Of a stretch of DNA of 64,000 bases, positions 10,380-24,990 are shown in pieces; positions within the stretch are counted from its first letter, which is position 1, and each line of letters begins with the position of its first letter. The stretch lies in NCBI GenBank assembly GCA_932294295.1, contig OW028585.1, positions 20,281,912 through 20,345,911 of the forward strand, read 5' to 3'. Source of the stretch: Alitta virens. Taxonomy: Eukaryota > Annelida > Polychaeta > Phyllodocida > Nereididae. The translations under genes and the position numbers were made by a program. The notes under the pieces were generated by a model. That model saw nothing but the letters and a program-made list of their open reading frames with translations. It searched no databases and was not told where the DNA came from.

Positions 10380-13300
10380 GTTTGATCAACTCAGAATAGT
10401 CAAACTCAATGATCGAACATTTCCGAATTGTCAAACTCAATTTTCATTCAAACCAAAATGGTTTGACTCAATGTTTGATTAGCTCAGAATGGTCATACTA
10501 AATGTTTGACCAAATCAGAATAGTCAAACTCAATGATCGAACATTTCAGAATTGTCAAACTCAATGATCGAACATTTCAGAATTGTCAAACTCAATTTTC
10601 ATTCAAACTAAAATGGTTGGACTCAATGTTTGATTAGCTCAGAATGGTCATACTAAATGTTTGACCAAATCAGAATAGTCAAACTCAATGATCGAACATT
10701 TCAGAATTGTCAAACTCAATGATCGAACATTTCAGAATTGTCAAACTCAATTTTCATTCAAACTAAAATGGTTGGACTCAATGTTTGATTAGCTCAGAAT
10801 GGTCATACTAAATGTTTGACCAAATCAGAATAGTCAAACTCAATGATCGAACATTTCAGAATTGTCAAACTCAATGATCGAACATTTCAGAATTGTCAAA
10901 CTCAATTTTCATTCAAACCAAAATGGTTGGACTCAATGTTTGATTAATTCAGAATGGTCATACTGAATGTTTGATCAACTCAGAATAGTCAAACTCAATG
11001 ATCGAACATTTCCGAATTGTCAAACTCAATTTTCATTCAAACCAAAATGGTTGGACTCAATGTTTGATTTGCTCAGAATGGTCATACTAAATGTTTGACC
11101 AAATCAGAATAGTCAAACTCAATGATCGAACATTTCAGAATTGTCAAACTCAATGATCGAACATTTCAGAATTGTCAAACTCAATTTTCATTCAAACTAA
11201 AATGGTTGGACTCAATGTTTGATTAATTCAGAATGGTCATACTGAATGTTTGACCAAATCAGAATAGTCAAACTCAATGATCGAACATTTCAGAATTGTC
11301 AAACTCAATTTTCAATCAAACCAAAATGGTTGGACTCAATGTTTGATTAATTCAGAATGGTCATACTGAATGTTTGATCAACTCAGAATAGTCAAACTCA
11401 ATGATCGAACATTTCCGAATTGTCAAACTCAATTTTCATTCAAACCAAAATGGTTTGACTCAATGTTTGATTAGCTCAGAATGGTCATACTAAATGTTTG
11501 ACCAAATCAGAATAGTCAAACTCAATGATCGAACATTTCAGAATTGTCAAACTCAATGATCGAACATTTCAGAATTGTCAAACTCAATTTTCATTCAAAC
11601 TAAAATGGTTGGACTCAATGTTTGATTAATTCAGAATGGTCATACTGAATGTTTGACCAAATCAGAATAGTCAAACTCAATGATCGAACATTTCAGAATT
11701 GTCAAACTCAATTTTCAATCAAACCAAAATGGTTGGACTCAATGTTTGATTAATTCAGAATGGTCATACTGAATGTTTGATCAACTCAGAATAGTCAAAC
11801 TCAATGATCGAACATTTCCGAATTGTCAAACTCAATTTTCATTCAAACCAAAATGGTTTGACTCAATGTTTGATTAGCTCAGAATGGTCATACTAAATGT
11901 TTGACCAAATCAGAATAGTCAAACTCAATGATCGAACATTTCAGAATTGTCAAACTCAATGATCGAACATTTCAGAATTGTCAAACTCAATTTTCATTCA
12001 AACCAAAATGGTTGGACTCAATGTTTGATTAATTCAGAATGGTCATACTGAATGTTTGACCCAATCAGAATAGTCAAACTCAATGATCGAACATTTCAGA
12101 ATTGTCAAACTCAATTTTCAATCAAACCAAAATGGTTGGACTGAATGTTTGATTAACTCAGATTGGTCAAACAGAATGTCTGATCAACTCAGAATAGTCA
12201 GACTCAATGATCGATCATCTCAGAATTGTCAAACTCAATGACGAACATTTCAGAATTGTCAAACTCAATTTTCATTCAAACCAAAATGGTTGGACTCAAT
12301 GTTTGATTAATTCAGAATGGTCATACTTAATGTTTGACCAAATCAGAATAGTCAAACTCAATGATCGAACATTTCAGAATTGTCAAACGCAATTTTCAAT
12401 CAAACCAAAATGGTTGGACTCAATGTATGATTATCTCAGAATGGTCATACTGAATGTTTGATCAACTCAGAATAGTCAAACTCAATGATCGAACATTTCC
12501 GAATTGTCAAACTCAATTTTCAATCAAACCAAAATGGTTGGACTCAATGTTTGATTAATTCAGAATGGTCATACTGAATGTTTGATCAACTCAGAATAGT
12601 CAAACTCAATGATCGAACATTTCAGAATTGTCAAACTCAATTTTCAATCAAACCAAAATGGTTGGACTCAATGTTTGATTAATTCAGAATGGTCATACTG
12701 AATGTTTGATCAACTCAGAATAGTCAAACTCAATGATCGAACATTTCCGAATTGTCAAACTCAATTTTCATTCAAACCAAAATGGTTTGACTCAATGTTT
12801 GATTAGCTCAGAATGGTCATACTAAATGTTTGACCAAATCAGAATAGTCAAACTCAATGATCGAACATTTCAGAATTGTCAAACTCAATGATCGAACATT
12901 TCAGAATTGTCAAACTCAATTTTCATTCAAACTAAAATGGTTGGACTCAATGTTTGATTAATTCAGAATGGTCATACTGAATGTTTGACCAAATCAGAAT
13001 AGTCAAACTCAATGATCGAACATTTCAGAATTGTCAAACTCAATTTTCAATCAAACCAAAATGGTTGGACTCAATGTTTGATTAATTCAGAATGGTCATA
13101 CTGAATGTTTGATCAACTCAGAATAGTCAAACTCAATGATCGAACATTTCCGAATTGTCAAACTCAATTTTCATTCAAACCAAAATGGTTGGACTCAATG
13201 TTTGATTAGCTCAGAATGGTCATACTAAATGTTTGACCAAATCAGAATAGTCAAACTCAATGATCGAACATTTCAGAATTGTCAAACTCAATAATCGAAC

Positions 13301-13663
13301 ATTTCAGAATTGTCAAACTCAATTTTCATTCAAACCAAAATGGTTGGACTCAATGTTTGATTAATTCAGAATGGTCATACTGAATGTTTGACCAAATCAG
13401 AATAGTCAAACTCAATGATCGAACATTTCAGAATTGTCAAACTCAATTTTCAATCAAACCAAAATGGTTGGACTGAATGTTTGATTAACTCAGATTGGTC
13501 AAACAGAATGTCTGATCAACTCAGAATAGTCAGACTCAATGATCGATCATCTCAGAATTGTCAAACTCAATGACGAACATTTCAGAATTGTCAAACTCAA
13601 TTTTCATTCAAACCAAAATGGTTGGACTCAATGTTTGATTAATTCAGAATGGTCATACTGAAT
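10380..13663 (+). repeat. 3,284-bp tandem block, copy 2 (3,129 + one extra 155-bp unit)
   Basis: Carries the same landmarks as copy 1, including ataatcg at 13,291 and the 84-codon frame at 12,207. It is 155 bases longer because its second unit is doubled. The left junction is sharp at unit level: a cassette unit (10,226-10,379) is followed directly by a gatcaactc/tccgaattg/ggtttga unit, whereas other copies of that cassette unit are followed by the cgcaatttt unit. Confidence 0.87.
10504..10813 (+). repeat. Local doubling of a 155-bp unit
   Basis: Units 10,504-10,658 and 10,659-10,813 carry the same marker combination (gaccaaatc, extra A/B subrepeat, aactaaaa, gattagctc, actaa). The template block has one such unit (7,375-7,529). 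This is a single-unit tandem gain of 155 bp that arose after the 3,129-bp block duplication. Confidence 0.85.
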
Positions 13664-16600
13664 GTTTGATCAACTCAGAATAGTCAAACTCAATGATCGA
13701 ACATTTCAGAATTGTCAAACGCAATTTTCAATCAAACCAAAATGGTTGGACTCAATGTATGATTATCTCAGAATGGTCATACTGAATGTTTGATAAACTC
13801 AGAATAGTCAGAGTCAATGATCGATCATCTCAGAATTGTCAAACTCAATGATCGAACATTTCAGAATTGTCAAACTCAATTTTCATTCAAACCAAAATGG
13901 TTGGACTCAATGTTTGATTAGCTCAGAATGGTCATACTAAATGTTTGACCAAATCAGAATAGTCAAACTCAATGATCGAACATTTCAGAATTGTCAAACT
14001 CAATGATCGAACATTTCAGAATTGTCAAACTCAATTTTCATTCAAACCAAAATGGTTGGACTCAATGTTTGATTAGCTCAGAATGGTCATACTAAATGTT
14101 TGACCAACTCAGAATAGTCAAACTCAATGATCGAACATTTCCGAATTGTCAAACTCAATTTTCATTCAAACCAAAATGGTTGGACTCAATGTTTGATTTG
14201 CTCAGAATGGTCATACTAAATGTTTGACCAAATCAGAATAGTCAAACTCAATGATCGAACATTTCAGAATTGTCAAACTCAATGATCGAACATTTCAGAA
14301 TTGTCAAACTCAATTTTCATTCAAACTAAAATGGTTGGACTCAATGTTTGATTAATTCAGAATGGTCATACTGAATGTTTGACCAAATCAGAATAGTCAA
14401 ACTCAATGATCGAACATTTCAGAATTGTCAAACTCAATTTTCAATCAAACCAAAATGGTTGGACTCAATGTTTGATTAATTCAGAATGGTCATACTGAAT
14501 GTTTGATCAACTCAGAATAGTCAAACTCAATGATCGAACATTTCCGAATTGTCAAACTCAATTTTCATTCAAACCAAAATGGTTGGACTCAATGTTTGAT
14601 TAGCTCAGAATGGTCATACTAAATGTTTGACCAAATCAGAATAGTCAAACTCAATGATCGAACATTTCAGAATTGTCAAACTCAATGATCGAACATTTCA
14701 GAATTGTCAAACTCAATTTTCATTCAAACTAAAATGGTTGGACTCAATGTTTGATTAATTCAGAATGGTCATACTGAATGTTTGACCAAATCAGAATAGT
14801 CAAACTCAATGATCGAACATTTCAGAATTGTCAAACTCAATTTTCAATCAAACCAAAATGGTTGGACTCAATGTTTGATTAATTCAGAATGGTCATACTG
14901 AATGTTTGATCAACTCAGAATAGTCAAACTCAATGATCGAACATTTCCGAATTGTCAAACTCAATTTTCATTCAAACCAAAATGGTTTGACTCAATGTTT
15001 GATTAGCTCAGAATGGTCATACTAAATGTTTGACCAAATCAGAATAGTCAAACTCAATGATCGAACATTTCAGAATTGTCAAACTCAATGATCGAACATT
15101 TCAGAATTGTCAAACTCAATTTTCATTCAAACCAAAATGGTTGGACTCAATGTTTGATTAATTCAGAATGGTCATACTGAATGTTTGACCCAATCAGAAT
15201 AGTCAAACTCAATGATCGAACATTTCAGAATTGTCAAACTCAATTTTCAATCAAACCAAAATGGTTGGACTGAATGTTTGATTAACTCAGATTGGTCAAA
15301 CAGAATGTCTGATCAACTCAGAATAGTCAGACTCAATGATCGATCATCTCAGAATTGTCAAACTCAATGACGAACATTTCAGAATTGTCAAACTCAATTT
15401 TCATTCAAACCAAAATGGTTGGACTCAATGTTTGATTAATTCAGAATGGTCATACTTAATGTTTGACCAAATCAGAATAGTCAAACTCAATGATCGAACA
15501 TTTCAGAATTGTCAAACGCAATTTTCAATCAAACCAAAATGGTTGGACTCAATGTATGATTATCTCAGAATGGTCATACTGAATGTTTGATCAACTCAGA
15601 ATAGTCAAACTCAATGATCGAACATTTCCGAATTGTCAAACTCAATTTTCAATCAAACCAAAATGGTTGGACTCAATGTTTGATTAATTCAGAATGGTCA
15701 TACTGAATGTTTGATCAACTCAGAATAGTCAAACTCAATGATCGAACATTTCAGAATTGTCAAACTCAATTTTCAATCAAACCAAAATGGTTGGACTCAA
15801 TGTTTGATTAATTCAGAATGGTCATACTGAATGTTTGATCAACTCAGAATAGTCAAACTCAATGATCGAACATTTCCGAATTGTCAAACTCAATTTTCAT
15901 TCAAACCAAAATGGTTTGACTCAATGTTTGATTAGCTCAGAATGGTCATACTAAATGTTTGACCAAATCAGAATAGTCAAACTCAATGATCGAACATTTC
16001 AGAATTGTCAAACTCAATGATCGAACATTTCAGAATTGTCAAACTCAATTTTCATTCAAACTAAAATGGTTGGACTCAATGTTTGATTAATTCAGAATGG
16101 TCATACTGAATGTTTGACCAAATCAGAATAGTCAAACTCAATGATCGAACATTTCAGAATTGTCAAACTCAATTTTCAATCAAACCAAAATGGTTGGACT
16201 CAATGTTTGATTAATTCAGAATGGTCATACTGAATGTTTGATCAACTCAGAATAGTCAAACTCAATGATCGAACATTTCCGAATTGTCAAACTCAATTTT
16301 CATTCAAACCAAAATGGTTGGACTCAATGTTTGATTAGCTCAGAATGGTCATACTAAATGTTTGACCAAATCAGAATAGTCAAACTCAATGATCGAACAT
16401 TTCAGAATTATCAAACTCAATGATCGAACATTTCAGAATTGTCAAACTCAATTTTCATTCAAACCAAAATGGTTGGACTCAATGTTTGATTAATTCAGAA
16501 TGGTCATACTGAATGTTTGACCAAATCAGAATAGTCAAACTCAATGATCGAACATTTCAGAATTGTCAAACTCAATTTTCAATCAAACCAAAATGGTTGG

Positions 16601-16712
16601 ACTGAATGTTTGATTAACTCAGATTGGTCAAACAGAATGTCTGATCAACTCAGAATAGTCAGACTCAATGATCGATCATCTCAGAATTGTCAAACTCAAT
16701 GACGAACATTTC
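11013..16712 (+). repeat. 5,700-bp tandem block, copy 1
   Basis: Unit starts, variants and cassettes match positions 5,700 bases downstream: the unit start at 11,093 matches 16,793, the 84-codon frames at 12,207 and 15,336 match those ending at 18,161 and 21,291, and agagtcaatg near 13,806 matches 19,506. By eye I counted only about a dozen differences over 5.7 kb, so the duplication is recent. Examples in this copy are ataatcg at 13,291 and gaattatc near 16,405; copy 2 has the common variant at both. The offset becomes 5,701 after 15,370 because copy 2 lacks the 1-base deletion in the frame-bearing unit. Confidence 0.9.
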
Positions 16713-19700
16713 AGAATTGTCAAACTCAATTTTCATTCAAACCAAAATGGTTGGACTCAATGTTTGATTTGCTCAGAATGGTCATACTAAATGTTTGACC
16801 AAATCAGAATAGTCAAACTCAATGATCGAACATTTCAGAATTGTCAAACTCAATGATCGAACATTTCAGAATTGTCAAACTCAATTTTCATTCAAACTAA
16901 AATGGTTGGACTCAATGTTTGATTAATTCAGAATGGTCATACTGAATGTTTGACCAAATCAGAATAGTCAAACTCAATGATCGAACATTTCAGAATTGTC
17001 AAACTCAATTTTCAATCAAACCAAAATGGTTGGACTCAATGTTTGATTAATTCAGAATGGTCATACTGAATGTTTGATCAACTCAGAATAGTCAAACTCA
17101 ATGATCGAACATTTCCGAATTGTCAAACTCAATTTTCATTCAAACCAAAATGGTTTGACTCAATGTTTGATTAGCTCAGAATGGTCATACTAAATGTTTG
17201 ACCAAATCAGAATAGTCAAACTCAATGATCGAACATTTCAGAATTGTCAAACTCAATGATCGAACATTTCAGAATTGTCAAACTCAATTTTCATTCAAAC
17301 TAAAATGGTTGGACTCAATGTTTGATTAATTCAGAATGGTCATACTGAATGTTTGACCAAATCAGAATAGTCAAACTCAATGATCGAACATTTCAGAATT
17401 GTCAAACTCAATTTTCAATCAAACCAAAATGGTTGGACTCAATGTTTGATTAATTCAGAATGGTCATACTGAATGTTTGATCAACTCAGAATAGTCAAAC
17501 TCAATGATCGAACATTTCCGAATTGTCAAACTCAATTTTCATTCAAACCAAAATGGTTTGACTCAATGTTTGATTAGCTCAGAATGGTCATACTAAATGT
17601 TTGACCAAATCAGAATAGTCAAACTCAATGATCGAACATTTCAGAATTGTCAAACTCAATGATCGAACATTTCAGAATTGTCAAACTCAATTTTCATTCA
17701 AACCAAAATGGTTGGACTCAATGTTTGATTAATTCAGAATGGTCATACTGAATGTTTGACCCAATCAGAATAGTCAAACTCAATGATCGAACATTTCAGA
17801 ATTGTCAAACTCAATTTTCAATCAAACCAAAATGGTTGGACTGAATGTTTGATTAACTCAGATTGGTCAAACAGAATGTCTGATCAACTCAGAATAGTCA
17901 GACTCAATGATCGATCATCTCAGAATTGTCAAACTCAATGACGAACATTTCAGAATTGTCAAACTCAATTTTCATTCAAACCAAAATGGTTGGACTCAAT
18001 GTTTGATTAATTCAGAATGGTCATACTTAATGTTTGACCAAATCAGAATAGTCAAACTCAATGATCGAACATTTCAGAATTGTCAAACGCAATTTTCAAT
18101 CAAACCAAAATGGTTGGACTCAATGTATGATTATCTCAGAATGGTCATACTGAATGTTTGATCAACTCAGAATAGTCAAACTCAATGATCGAACATTTCC
18201 GAATTGTCAAACTCAATTTTCAATCAAACCAAAATGGTTGGACTCAATGTTTGATTAATTCAGAATGGTCATATTGAATGTTTGATCAACTCAGAATAGT
18301 CAAACTCAATGATCGAACATTTCAGAATTGTCAAACTCAATTTTCAATCAAACCAAAATGGTTGGACTCAATGTTTGATTAATTCAGAATGGTCATACTG
18401 AATGTTTGATCAACTCAGAATAGTCAAACTCAATGATCGAACATTTCCGAATTGTCAAACTCAATTTTCATTCAAACCAAAATGGTTTGACTCAATGTTT
18501 GATTAGCTCAGAATGGTCATACTAAATGTTTGACCAAATCAGAATAGTCAAACTCAATGATCGAACATTTCAGAATTGTCAAACTCAATGATCGAACATT
18601 TCAGAATTGTCAAACTCAATTTTCATTCAAACTAAAATGGTTGGACTCAATGTTTGATTAATTCAGAATGGTCATACTGAATGTTTGACCAAATCAGAAT
18701 AGTCAAACTCAATGATCGAACATTTCAGAATTGTCAAACTCAATTTTCAATCAAACCAAAATGGTTGGACTCAATGTTTGATTAATTCAGAATGGTCATA
18801 CTGAATGTTTGATCAACTCAGAATAGTCAAACTCAATGATCGAACATTTCCGAATTGTCAAACTCAATTTTCATTCAAACCAAAATGGTTGGACTCAATG
18901 TTTGATTAGCTCAGAATGGTCATACTAAATGTTTGACCAAATCAGAATAGTCAAACTCAATGATCGAACATTTCAGAATTGTCAAACTCAATGATCGAAC
19001 ATTTCAGAATTGTCAAACTCAATTTTCATTCAAACCAAAATGGTTGGACTCAATGTTTGATTAATTCAGAATGGTCATACTGAATGTTTGACCAAATCAG
19101 AATAGTCAAACTCAATGATCGAACATTTCAGAATTGTCAAACTCAATTTTCAATCAAACCAAAATGGTTGGACTGAATGTTTGATTAACTCAGATTGGTC
19201 AAACAGAATGTCTGATCAACTCAGAATAGTCAGACTCAATGATCGATCATCTCAGAATTGTCAAACTCAATGACGAACATTTCAGAATTGTCAAACTCAA
19301 TTTTCATTCAAACCAAAATGGTTGGACTCAATGTTTGATTAATTCAGAATGGTCATACTGAATGTTTGATCAACTCAGAATAGTCAAACTCAATGATCGA
19401 ACATTTCAGAATTGTCAAACGCAATTTTCAATCAAACCAAAATGGTTGGACTCAATGTATGATTATCTCAGAATGGTCATACTGAATGTTTGATAAACTC
19501 AGAATAGTCAGAGTCAATGATCGATCATCTCAGAATTGTCAAACTCAATGATCGAACATTTCAGAATTGTCAAACTCAATTTTCATTCAAACCAAAATGG
19601 TTGGACTCAATGTTTGATTAGCTCAGAATGGTCATACTAAATGTTTGACCAAATCAGAATAGTCAAACTCAATGATCGAACATTTCAGAATTGTCAAACT

Positions 19701-22413
19701 CAATGATCGAACATTTCAGAATTGTCAAACTCAATTTTCATTCAAACCAAAATGGTTGGACTCAATGTTTGATTAGCTCAGAATGGTCATACTAAATGTT
19801 TGACCAACTCAGAATAGTCAAACTCAATGATCGAACATTTCCGAATTGTCAAACTCAATTTTCATTCAAACCAAAATGGTTGGACTCAATGTTTGATTTG
19901 CTCAGAATGGTCATACTAAATGTTTGACCAAATCAGAATAGTCAAACTCAATGATCGAACATTTCAGAATTGTCAAACTCAATGATCGAACATTTCAGAA
20001 TTGTCAAACTCAATTTTCATTCAAACTAAAATGGTTGGACTCAATGTTTGATTAATTCAGAATGGTCATACTGAATGTTTGACCAAATCAGAATAGTCAA
20101 ACTCAATGATCGAACATTTCAGAATTGTCAAACTCAATTTTCAATCAAACCAAAATGGTTGGACTCAATGTTTGATTAATTCAGAATGGTCATACTGAAT
20201 GTTTGATCAACTCAGAATAGTCAAACTCAATGATCGAACATTTCCGAATTGTCAAACTCAATTTTCATTCAAACCAAAATGGTTTGACTCAATGTTTGAT
20301 TAGCTCAGAATGGTCATACTAAATGTTTGACCAAATCAGAATAGTCAAACTCAATGATCGAACATTTCAGAATTGTCAAACTCAATGATCGAACATTTCA
20401 GAATTGTCAAACTCAATTTTCATTCAAACTAAAATGGTTGGACTCAATGTTTGATTAATTCAGAATGGTCATACTGAATGTTTGACCAAATCAGAATAGT
20501 CAAACTCAATGATCGAACATTTCAGAATTGTCAAACTCAATTTTCAATCAAACCAAAATGGTTGGACTCAATGTTTGATTAATTCAGAATGGTCATACTG
20601 AATGTTTGATCAACTCAGAATAGTCAAACTCAATGATCGAACATTTCCGAATTGTCAAACTCAATTTTCATTCAAACCAAAATGGTTTGACTCAATGTTT
20701 GATTAGCTCAGAATGGTCATACTAAATGTTTGACCAAATCAGAATAGTCAAACTCAATGATCGAACATTTCAGAATTGTCAAACTCAATGATCGAACATT
20801 TCAGAATTGTCAAACTCAATTTTCATTCAAACCAAAATGGTTGGACTCAATGTTTGATTAATTCAGAATGGTCATACTGAATGTTTGACCCAATCAGAAT
20901 AGTCAAACTCAATGATCGAACATTTCAGAATTGTCAAACTCAATTTTCAATCAAACCAAAATGGTTGGACTGAATGTTTGATTAACTCAGATTGGTCAAA
21001 CAGAATGTCTGATCAACTCAGAATAGTCAGACTCAATGATCGATCATCTCAGAATTGTCAAACTCAATGATCGAACATTTCAGAATTGTCAAACTCAATT
21101 TTCATTTAAACCAAAATGGTTGGACTCAATGTTTGATTAATTCAGAATGGTCATACTTAATGTTTGACCAAATCAGAATAGTCAAACTCAATGATCGAAC
21201 ATTTCAGAATTGTCAAACGCAATTTTCAATCAAACCAAAATGGTTGGACTCAATGTATGATTATCTCAGAATGGTCATACTGAATGTTTGATCAACTCAG
21301 AATAGTCAAACTCAATGATCGAACATTTCCGAATTGTCAAACTCAATTTTCAATCAAACCAAAATGGTTGGACTCAATGTTTGATTAATTCAGAATGGTC
21401 ATACTGAATGTTTGATCAACTCAGAATAGTCAAACTCAATGATCGAACATTTCAGAATTGTCAAACTCAATTTTCAATCAAACCAAAATGGTTGGACTCA
21501 ATGTTTGATTAATTCAGAATGGTCATACTGAATGTTTGATCAACTCAGAATAGTCAAACTCAATGATCGAACATTTCCGAATTGTCAAACTCAATTTTCA
21601 TTCAAACCAAAATGGTTTGACTCAATGTTTGATTAGCTCAGAATGGTCATACTAAATGTTTGACCAAATCAGAATAGTCAAACTCAATGATCGAACATTT
21701 CAGAATTGTCAAACTCAATGATCGAACATTTCAGAATTGTCAAACTCAATTTTCATTCAAACTAAAATGGTTGGACTCAATGTTTGATTAATTCAGAATG
21801 GTCATACTGAATGTTTGACCAAATCAGATTAGTCAAACTCAATGATCGAACATTTCAGAATTGTCAAACTCAATTTTCAATCAAACCAAAATGGTTGGAC
21901 TCAATGTTTGATTAATTCAGAATGGTCATACTGAATGTTTGATCAACTCAGAATAGTCAAACTCAATGATCGAACATTTCCGAATCGTCAAACTCAATTT
22001 TCATTCAAACCAAAATGGTTTGACTCAATGTTTGATTAGCTCAGAATGGTCATACTAAATGTTTGACCAAATCAGAATAGTCAAACTCAATGATCGAACA
22101 TTTCAGAATTGTCAAACTCAATGATCGAACATTTCAGAATTGTCAAACTCAATTTTCATTCAAACCAAAATGGTTGGACTCAATGTTTGATTAATTCAGA
22201 ATGGTCATACTGAATGTTTGACCCAATCAGAATAGTCAAACTCAACGATCGAACATTTCAGAATTGTCAAACTCAATTTTCAATCAAACCAAAATGGTTG
22301 GACTGAATGTTTGATTAACTCAGATTGGTCAAACAGAATGTCTGATCAACTCAGAATAGTCAGACTCAATGATCGATCATCTCAGAATTGTCAAACTCAA
22401 TGACGAACATTTC
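16713..22413 (+). repeat. 5,700-bp tandem block, copy 2
   Basis: The left junction lies in the unit 16,639-16,792. It starts as a cassette unit (gtctgatc, palindrome, atgacgaac) but ends as a gatttgctc/actaa unit, a hybrid formed when copy 2 was joined to copy 1. The last mismatch to the 11-kb template is at 16,712, and the next diagnostic base (gatttgctc) near 16,768 already agrees, so the breakpoint lies between them. Private changes include atattgaatg near 18,271, catttaaacc near 21,105, agattagtc near 21,827, ccgaatcgtc near 21,982 and caacgatcg near 22,243. Confidence 0.9.
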
Positions 22414-24990
22414 AGAATTGTCAAACTCAATTTTCATTCAAACCAAAATGGTTGGACTCAATGTTTGATTAATTCAGAATGGTCATACTTAATGTTTGAC
22501 CAAATCAGAATAGTCAAACTCAATGATCGAACATTTCAGAATTGTCAAACGCAATTTTCAATCAAACCAAAATGGTTGGACTCAATGTATGATTATCTCA
22601 GAATGGTCATACTGAATGTTTGATCAACTCAGAATAGTCAGACTCAATGATCGAACATTTCCGAATTGTCAAACTCAATTTTCATTCAAACCAAAATGGT
22701 TGGACTCAATGTTTGATTAGCTCAGAATGGTCATACTAAATGTTTGACCAAATCAGAATAGTCAAACTCAATGATCGAACATTTCAGAATTGTCAAACTC
22801 AGTGATCGAACATTTCAGAATTGTCAAACTCAATTTTCATTCAAACCAAAATGGTTGGACTCAATGTTTGATTAATTCAGAATGGTCATACTGAATGTTT
22901 GACCAAATCAGAATAGGCAAACTCAATGAAACGAACATTTCAGAATTGTCAAACTCAATTTTCATTCAAACCAAAATGGTTGGACTCAATGTTTGATTAG
23001 CTCAGAATGGTCATACTAAATGTTTGACCAAATCAGAATAGTCAAACTCAATGATCGAACATTTCAGAATTGTCAAACTGAATGATCGAACATTTCAGAA
23101 TTGTCAAACTCAATTTTCATTCAAACCAAAATGGTTGGACTCAATGTTTGATTAATTCAGAATGGTCATACTGAATGTTTGATCAACTCAGAATAGTCAA
23201 ACTCAATGATCGAACATTTCCGAATTGTCAAACTCAATTTTCATTCAAACCAAAATGGTTGGACTCAATGTTTGATTTGCTCAGAATGGTCATACTAAAT
23301 GTTTGACCAAATCAGAATAGTCAAACTCAATGATCGAACATTTCAGAATTGTCAAACTCAATGATCGAACATTTCAGAATTGTCAAACTCAATTTTCATT
23401 CAAACTAAAATGGTTGGACTCAATGTTTGATTAATTCAGAATGGTCATACTGAATGTTTGACCAAATCAGAATAGTCAAACTCAATGATCGAACATTTCA
23501 GAATTGTCAAACTCAATTTTCAATCAAACCAAAATGGTTGGACTCAATGTTTGATTAATTCAGAATGGTCATACTGAATGTTTGATCAACTCAGAATAGT
23601 CAAACTCAATGATCGAACATTTCCGTATTGTCAAACTCAATTTTCATTCAAACCAAAATGGTTTGACTCAATGTTTGATTAGCTCAGAATGGTCATACTA
23701 AATGTTTGACCAAATCAGAATAGTCAAACTCAATGATCGAACATTTCAGAATTGTCAAACTCAATGATCGAACATTTCAGAATTGTCAAACTCAATTTTC
23801 ATTCAAACCAAAATGGTTGGACTCAATGTTTGATTAATTCAGAATGGTCATACTGAAAGTTTGACCAAATCAGAATAGTCAAACTGAATGATCAAACATT
23901 TCAGAATTGTCAAACGCAATTTTCAATCAAACCAAAATGGTTGGACTCAATGTATGATTATCTCAGAATGGTCATACTGATTGTTTGATCAACTCAGAAT
24001 AGTCAGACTCAATGATCGATCATCTCAGAATTGTCAAACTCAATGATCGAACATTTCAGAATTGTCAAACTCAATTTTCATTCAAACCAAACTGGTTGGA
24101 CTCAATGTTTGATTAATTCAGAATGGTCATACTGAATGTTTGATCAACTCAGAATAGTCAAACTCAATGATCGAACATTTCCGAATTGTCAAACTCAATT
24201 TTCATTCAAACCAAAATGGTTGGACTCAATGTTTGATTAGCTCAGAATGGTCATACTAAGTGTTTGACTAAATCAGAATAGTCGAACTCAATGATCGAAC
24301 ATTTCAGAATTGTCAAACTCAATGATCGAACATTTCAGAATTGTCAAACTCAATTTTCATTCAAACCAAAATGGTTGGACTCAATGTTTGATTAATTCAG
24401 AATGGTCATACTGAATGTTTGACCAAATCAGAATAGTCAAACTGAATGATCGAACATTTCAGAATTGTCAAACTCAATTTTCATTCAAACCAAAATGGTT
24501 GGACTCAATGTTTGATTAGCTCAGAATGGTCATACTAAATGTTTGACCAAATCAGAATAGTCAAACTCAATGATCGAACATTTCAGAATTGTCAAACTCA
24601 ATGATCGAACATTTCAGAATTGTCAAACTCAATTTTCATTCAAACCAAAATGGTTGGACTCAATGTTTGATTAATTCAGAATGGTCATACTGAATGTTTG
24701 ACCAAATCAGAATAGTCAAACTCAATGATCGAACATTTCAGAATTGTCAAACCCAATTTTCAATCAAACCAAAATGGTTGGACTCAATGTTTGATTAACT
24801 CAGATTGGTCAAACAGAATGTCTGATCAACTCAGAATAGTCAGACTCAATGATCGATCATCTCAGAATTGTCAAACTCAATGACGAACATTTCAGAATTG
24901 TCAAACTCAATTTTCATTCAAACCAAAATGGTTGGACTCAATGTTTGATTAATTCAGAATGGTCATACTGAATGTTTGATCAACTCAGAA
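22414..24990 (+). repeat. 3,347-bp-offset block, copy 1
   Basis: Matches about 25,761-28,336. Landmarks are the frame-bearing unit (22,369 and 25,716), cagtgatc (22,800 and 26,147), gaaagtttgacc (near 23,857 and 27,203), caaactgg (24,089 and 27,435) and actaagtg (24,254 and 27,600). A 1-base-longer variant, atgaaacgaac near 22,929, is private to this copy and changes the offset to 3,346. Other private changes are gactaaatc and agtcgaactc near 24,270-24,284. This is the first block of the right domain. Confidence 0.82.

Larger units (their letters stand above)
1..22560 (+). repeat. Left array domain (older variant set)
   Basis: This part lacks the variants aggcaaac, caaactgg, actaagtg and gaaagtttgacc that are frequent further right. 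Its own markers include gtttgaccaactc (3,998, near 14,099 and 19,799), an ataatcg variant (10,007 and 13,291) and gaattatc (near 697, 4,694 and 16,405). Units carrying the 84-codon frame here contain gtcaaactcaatg and are followed by agtcaaactc, whereas in the right domain they contain gtcaaactgaatg and are followed by agtcagactc. The domain is built from nested block duplications of 3,997, 2,169, 3,129/3,284 and 5,700 bp. Confidence 0.8.

Noticed and set aside
16639..16792. Possible inserted mobile element at the unusual unit junction
   Set aside because: The unit is a hybrid of two known unit types with homologous switch bases. There is no foreign sequence, target-site duplication or terminal repeat.
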